From Alphaproteobacteria bacterium (GTDB taxonomy: Bacteria; Pseudomonadota; Alphaproteobacteria; DSM-16000; Inquilinaceae), in assembly GCA_028277405.1 (NCBI GenBank), contig JANQGH010000063.1, forward strand, positions 1 through 64,000: a stretch of DNA of 64,000 bases, in the 5' to 3' direction. Numbering within the stretch: the first letter of the stretch is position 1; the number at the start of each line of letters is the position of its first letter. Both the position numbers and the translations under genes were made by a program. The notes beneath the pieces were generated by a model. The model ran no database searches. It saw nothing but the letters and a program-made list of their open reading frames with translations, and was not told where the DNA came from. Shown piece by piece: positions 60,507 to 64,000 of this stretch.

Positions 60507-61895
60507 ATGGTTACGTGGACCCCCTCGCTGGCCGATCGGCCGGGACCGAAATATCTGCGCATCGCCGATGCGCTGGCCGAGGACATCTATGCCGGCCGCC
60601 TGAATGTCGGCGACAAGGTGCCGCCCCATCGTGATCTGGCGTGGCGGCTGGGCGTCACCGTCGGTACCGTCAGCCGGGCCTATGCGGAGGCGGAGCGGCG
60701 CGGCCTGCTGGTCGGCGAGGTCGGGCGCGGCAGTTTCGTGCGCGCCGGCGCCCGATCGGCGGCGACGCTGGACATGCCGTCGATCGGCGGTCCGCAAACG
60801 ATCGAGCTGGCGATCAACCGGCCGCCTACCGCGCCCGCCGTGAAGGCGTTTTCCGAGGCGCTGATGGCCCAGGCCGTCAATCCGAACCTGGCGGAGTTGA
60901 TGAACTATCAGTCGCACACGGGGCTGTGGGATCATCGGGCCAGCGGCGCGGCCTGGCTGCGCCAACGCGGCGTCGATGCCCGGACCGAGACGGTGCTGGT
61001 GATCAACGGGGTCGAGCACGGCCTGGCGGCGGCGTTCATGGCGCTGGCGGACCCCGGGGAAGCCGTCCTGGTGGAGGAGCTGACCTGGTCCGGCACGCGC
61101 GCGCTGGCCAGCCTCATGGGCCTGCGGTTGAAGCCGGTCAAAATGGATGATCAGGGCCTGGACCCGGACGCCTTTGAGGCCGCCTGCAAGTCGACGGGCG
61201 CGCGGCTCGTCTATCTGAACCCCAACATCCACAATCCGACCAGCACCGTGTTGGCGGAGGACCGGCGCCAGCGGATCGCCGATATCGCCCAGACGCACAA
61301 CGTCACCATCATCGAGGATGACGTTTACGGATTTCTGATGCCGAACGGGCCGCCGCCGCTGGCGGCCTATGCGCCGGACCATACGGTCTACGTCACCGGC
61401 GCCTCGAAGGTGATGGCGCCGACCTTGCGGGTCGGCTTCGCGCGGATGCCGGAGAACCGGGTCGGCCGCTTCAGCGCCGCGGCGAGGGCGGCGAACTGGA
61501 TGGCGCCGCCTGTGCTGGCCCAGATCGTCGCCGACTGGATCGAGGACGGCACCGCCGGACGGCTGGCGGCGGCCATCCTCGCCGATGTCGAGCGGCGCCA
61601 GGCGATCGCGCGCCGGTGCCTGGGCGGTGCGCAGTTCCGCATGGCGCCGGGCAGCTTTCACCTTTGGCTGACGCTGCCGGAGCCGTGGCGGGCCCAGGAG
61701 TTCGTTGATGCCGGGCGCGGGCGCAACCTGTCCTTGGCGGCGACCGATCTGTTCGTGCCTGGACGGGCCGAGACACCGCACGCGATCCGCGTCTCCGTGA
61801 CCGCGCCGACCGATCTCGGCGACCTTGAGGAAGGGCTGAACCGCCTGCGCGACCTTCTGTCCGGACAGCCGGAACCCTGCTTGGCCGTCGCCTAG
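60507..61895 (+). CDS. MocR-type transcriptional regulator (GntR wHTH plus aminotransferase domain)
   Basis: A 462-residue chimera. The N-terminal GntR winged helix is PKYLRIADALAEDIYAGRLNVGDKVPPHRDLAWRLGVTVGTVSRAYAEAERRGLL (split), then a class I aminotransferase domain with the PLP lysine in VTGASKVMAPTLRVGF. Members such as PdxR and GabR sense PLP-linked metabolites. ATG 60507 (MVTWTPSLADRPG) is used; the frame continues to 60345 but runs through a palindrome. The following genes, PaiB-like and PdxY, are in the same operon, and PdxY makes PLP, so this may be a PdxR-like regulator. Confidence 0.9.
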   Translation: MVTWTPSLADRPGPKYLRIADALAEDIYAGRLNVGDKVPPHRDLAWRLGVTVGTVSRAYAEAERRGLLVGEVGRGSFVRAGARSAATLDMPSIGGPQTIELAINRPPTAPAVKAFSEALMAQAVNPNLAELMNYQSHTGLWDHRASGAAWLRQRGVDARTETVLVINGVEHGLAAAFMALADPGEAVLVEELTWSGTRALASLMGLRLKPVKMDDQGLDPDAFEAACKSTGARLVYLNPNIHNPTSTVLAEDRRQRIADIAQTHNVTIIEDDVYGFLMPNGPPPLAAYAPDHTVYVTGASKVMAPTLRVGFARMPENRVGRFSAAARAANWMAPPVLAQIVADWIEDGTAGRLAAAILADVERRQAIARRCLGGAQFRMAPGSFHLWLTLPEPWRAQEFVDAGRGRNLSLAATDLFVPGRAETPHAIRVSVTAPTDLGDLEEGLNRLRDLLSGQPEPCLAVA

Positions 61896-61904
61896 GAGCA
61901 CGTG

Positions 61905-62522
61905 ATGTATGCCCCCGAGCCCTTTGCCTGGCGCGACCAGGGCGCCCTTTGGCGCGCATTGCAGGCCGACGGCTTTGGCCTGCTGATCGGTCCCGGCGAG
62001 CCGCCATTGGTGAGCCATCTGCCGTTTTTGGCCGAGCCGCAGGCCAGCCGATTGCTCTGTCATGTCGCGCGCGAGAACCCTCAATGGCGGGCGATCGGTA
62101 ACGGCGCGCCCGTGCGCTGTGTGTTCAGCGGCGCGCACGGCTATGTCTCGCCGACATGGTATGAAAAGCCGGACCGGGCCGTGCCGACCTGGAACTACGT
62201 TGCCGTCCATGCGATCGGAACCGCGAAAGCGGTTGAGGATCAAGACTGGCTGGATGATCTGGTGACGCGGCTGTCGGCCGAGCGTGAGGGCGCGGAGGGC
62301 TGGCACCCGGGCATGATGCGGCCGGCGGCCTATCGCGCGATGCTCGATGCGATTGTCGGCATCGACATCGCGGTCGAGAACCTGGAAGGCAAGCGCAAGC
62401 TGAGCCAGAACCGGTCGCCGGCCGATCAAGCCCATGTGGCCGCCGCGCTGGCCGCGAGCGAGTGGCCGGGCGATCACGCCTTGGCCGAAGAGATGGCCCG
62501 TGAGCAAGGGCAAACAGCATGA
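61905..62522 (+). CDS. FMN-binding PaiB-family protein
   Basis: A 205-residue protein of the PaiB family. It contains MYAPEPFAWRDQGALWRALQADGFGLLIG, the ISHLPFL-like VSHLPFL, and WYEKPDRAVPTWNYVAVHAIG (each split), with the late EGKRKLSQNRSPADQ. PaiB proteins have a flavin-reductase-like fold; some are reported as negative regulators. ATG 61905 has AGGAG six bases upstream. It lies nine bases after the MocR gene and overlaps pdxY by four bases. Confidence 0.9.
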   Translation: MYAPEPFAWRDQGALWRALQADGFGLLIGPGEPPLVSHLPFLAEPQASRLLCHVARENPQWRAIGNGAPVRCVFSGAHGYVSPTWYEKPDRAVPTWNYVAVHAIGTAKAVEDQDWLDDLVTRLSAEREGAEGWHPGMMRPAAYRAMLDAIVGIDIAVENLEGKRKLSQNRSPADQAHVAAALAASEWPGDHALAEEMAREQGQTA

Positions 62523-63370
62523 ACATCCTGTCGATCCAGTCCAGCGTCGCCTACGGCCACGTCGGCAACAGCGCGGCCGTGTTCCCCTTGCAGCGGCTGG
62601 GCTTTTCGGTCTGGCCGGTCATCACCGTGCATTTCTCCAACCATCTCGGCTATGGCGCCGCGCGCGGCCCCGTCTTGCCGGCCGAGGATGTCGCGGACGT
62701 CATTCGCGGCATCGAGGAGCGGGAGGTGATGGCCGACTGCGACGCGGTGCTCAGCGGCTATATGGGCGACGCCTCGATCGGTACCGTCATTTTGGATGCA
62801 GTGGACACGGTCCGCCGGCACCGTCCCGACGCGGTCTATTGCTGCGACCCGGTCATGGGCGACGTCGGCACCGGCTTTTACGTCCGGCCCGGCATTCCGG
62901 AGTTCATGCGCGACCGGGCGGTGCCGGCCGCCACCCTGGTCACGCCTAACCAGTTCGAGCTGGAGTATCTGACCGGGCTGGTGCCGACCGACCTGGCATC
63001 GGTGCTTGCCGCCGTCGACAAGGTCCGCGCGATGGGGCCGGAGGTCGTGTTGGTCACCAGCCTGCGCCGGCATGACGGCCCGGCGGACCGGATCGAGATG
63101 CTGGCCGTGTCGGGCGATGGGGCGTGGCTGTTGTCGAACCCGCTGTTGCCCGTCGACGTGAATGGCGCCGGCGACGCGACGGCCGCCCTGTTCCTGGCCC
63201 ATTGGCTGGCTGAACGATCGGTCGCAGACGCCTTGTCGAAGACCGCCGAGACCGTCTACTCGGTGCTGGAACGCACGCTGTCGGCCGGAACGCGAGAGAT
63301 CCAGCTGATCGCCGCGCAGGACGCCATCGCCGACCCGCCGCGCCGTTTCGATGTCGAGAAGGTGCGCTAG
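62519..63370 (+). CDS. pdxY: Pyridoxal kinase
   Basis: A 283-residue ribokinase-family protein. It begins MNILSIQSSVAYGHVGNSAAVFPLQRLGFSVWPV (split), with the pyridoxal-binding QSSVAYGHVGNSA, VYCCDPVMGDVG in the middle and the ATP-site motif VNGAGDATAALF near residue 215. PdxY phosphorylates pyridoxal in the salvage of vitamin B6, giving the PLP that the adjacent MocR protein may sense. It starts at ATG 62519 within the previous stop (ATGA). Confidence 0.93.
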   Translation: MNILSIQSSVAYGHVGNSAAVFPLQRLGFSVWPVITVHFSNHLGYGAARGPVLPAEDVADVIRGIEEREVMADCDAVLSGYMGDASIGTVILDAVDTVRRHRPDAVYCCDPVMGDVGTGFYVRPGIPEFMRDRAVPAATLVTPNQFELEYLTGLVPTDLASVLAAVDKVRAMGPEVVLVTSLRRHDGPADRIEMLAVSGDGAWLLSNPLLPVDVNGAGDATAALFLAHWLAERSVADALSKTAETVYSVLERTLSAGTREIQLIAAQDAIADPPRRFDVEKVR

Positions 63371-63373
63371 GCC

Positions 63374-64000
63374 ATGTCGGCCGCCAGCGATACCGGCGGG
63401 CGCCAGCTTTGGGCCTATACCCTGCTGCTGCTGGCACCGCTGTTCATGGCGTCGAACGTGGTCTTTGGCCGCGACGCGATCGACACCGTGCCGCCGATCG
63501 GGCTCGCATTTTGGCGCTGGGTTATCGCGTTTCTGATTCTGCTGCCCTTTGCCTGGCCAGGGCTGCGGCGCCATGCGGCCCAACTGATCCGCGCGTGGCC
63601 GTTGCTGCTTTTGCTGGGCGCTCTGGGCATGGGGGTTTGCGGCGCCTTTGTCTATATCGGCCTGCACCACACGACCGCGACCCATGCCGGCCTGATCTAT
63701 GCCGCGTCGCCCATCTTCATATTACTGATCGGGGTAGTTTTCGGGGGCGAGCGGCTCGGCGTCGTTCAGTGTCTCGGCGTCGCGCTCGCCGTCTTGGGCG
63801 TGATCGTGATCCTGACACGGGGGGCGCCCCAGGCGCTGCTGACGTTCTCGTTCAATATCGGCGACCTGTGGGTCTTGGCGGCGACGGTCGCGTGGGCGGT
63901 CTATTCGGTCCTGTTGAAGCGCCGATCGCTCAGGATCCCGACCATTCCGCTGTTCGCCGCCATCGCGTTCGCCGGGATCGTCTGCCTGGCGCCGTTTTAT
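63374..64000 (+). CDS. EamA-family (DMT superfamily) transporter, truncated by the window
   Basis: An open frame from ATG 63374 to the end of the window (209 residues, C-terminus missing). It is rich in membrane segments: YTLLLLAPLFMASNVVFGRDAI, WRWVIAFLILLPFAWPGL, WPLLLLLGALGMGVCGAFVYIGL, the typical THAGLIYAASPIFILLIGVVFGGE and a later VAWAVYSVLLKRRS (split). These match one and a half EamA repeats. It follows pdxY by three bases, so it is probably in that operon and may move a B6-related or amino acid compound. Confidence 0.88.
   Translation, partial: MSAASDTGGRQLWAYTLLLLAPLFMASNVVFGRDAIDTVPPIGLAFWRWVIAFLILLPFAWPGLRRHAAQLIRAWPLLLLLGALGMGVCGAFVYIGLHHTTATHAGLIYAASPIFILLIGVVFGGERLGVVQCLGVALAVLGVIVILTRGAPQALLTFSFNIGDLWVLAATVAWAVYSVLLKRRSLRIPTIPLFAAIAFAGIVCLAPFY

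Noticed and set aside
60408..62513. 701-residue open frame on the minus strand
   Set aside because: It is antisense to the MocR and PaiB genes and has no motifs; composition is typical of a shadow frame.

Overview
The window is high-GC chromosomal DNA of an alphaproteobacterium, most likely of the Rhodospirillales kind. This is inferred from the murA–DUF2948 / hisG–hisD–UPF0262–phosphatase–infA–maf–rng–yacG core block, short-form HisG, cysD–cysNC, the large number of TTT and TRAP solute transporters, and alphaproteobacterial-type tRNA-Thr and tRNA-Phe. No CRISPR array, rRNA or complete insertion sequence is visible.

Layout. (1) 1–2.63 kb is the right end of an integrated island: two small unknown genes and a large serine recombinase whose frame runs through a tRNA-Thr(GGT) gene lying antisense at 2629–2703, the probable attachment site. 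(2) 2.8–5.6 kb: a small basic protein, dcd, murA and DUF2948. (3) 5.6–14.3 kb separates the two halves of the core block. It holds amtB–glnK and a TetR-controlled efflux operon (membrane fusion protein, double-ATPase, two ABC-2 permeases, cytoplasmic serine hydrolase). (4) 14.4–19.6 kb: hisG, hisD, UPF0262, LMW phosphatase-like, infA, maf, RNase G-like and yacG, translationally packed. (5) 19.6–28.0 kb: nine genes all on the minus strand. In order of transcription these are tctC-tctB-tctA, HIT protein, LysR regulator, FAD oxidoreductase, GST, nitrilase and 1-Cys peroxiredoxin, which looks like an uptake and catabolism/detoxification module. (6) 28.2–31.3 kb: an RTX protein, a lipoprotein, tRNA-Phe and a small secreted protein. 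(7) 31.5–36.3 kb: a MarR regulator divergent from an M24 peptidase plus a DctPQM TRAP transporter. (8) 36.5–44.9 kb: a secreted HExxH protein, GFA protein, TIGR03032 protein, aquaporin Z, a glycosyltransferase remnant, DJ-1/PfpI, VOC, a lipoprotein, DegT aminotransferase and a cyclophilin. (9) 45.1–56.9 kb: nucleotide-sugar genes (UDP-sugar dehydrogenase, epimerase, manC-like, rfbC), an orphan phnM, and sulfate activation (cysD, cysNC, a CysQ-like phosphatase), then an alpha/beta hydrolase–OsmC fusion. (10) 57.0–60.3 kb: an orphan HlyD-like adaptor converging on two tandem cation-diffusion-facilitator-like proteins that appear to have lost the metal-binding residues. (11) 60.5–64 kb: a MocR/GntR regulator, PaiB-like FMN protein, PdxY and a truncated EamA transporter.

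The features most worth a second look are: the interleaved (pseudoknot-type) complementary segments and the 14-bp triple repeat between rfbC and cysD; the 65-bp nested palindrome and the direct repeats 22 bp apart in the CDF/MocR divergent region; the metal-ligand-less CDF pair; the inverted repeat abutting the tctC ribosome binding site; and the recombinase/tRNA-Thr junction. Functions are assigned by reading motifs. No database search was run, and similarity statements rest on family knowledge.
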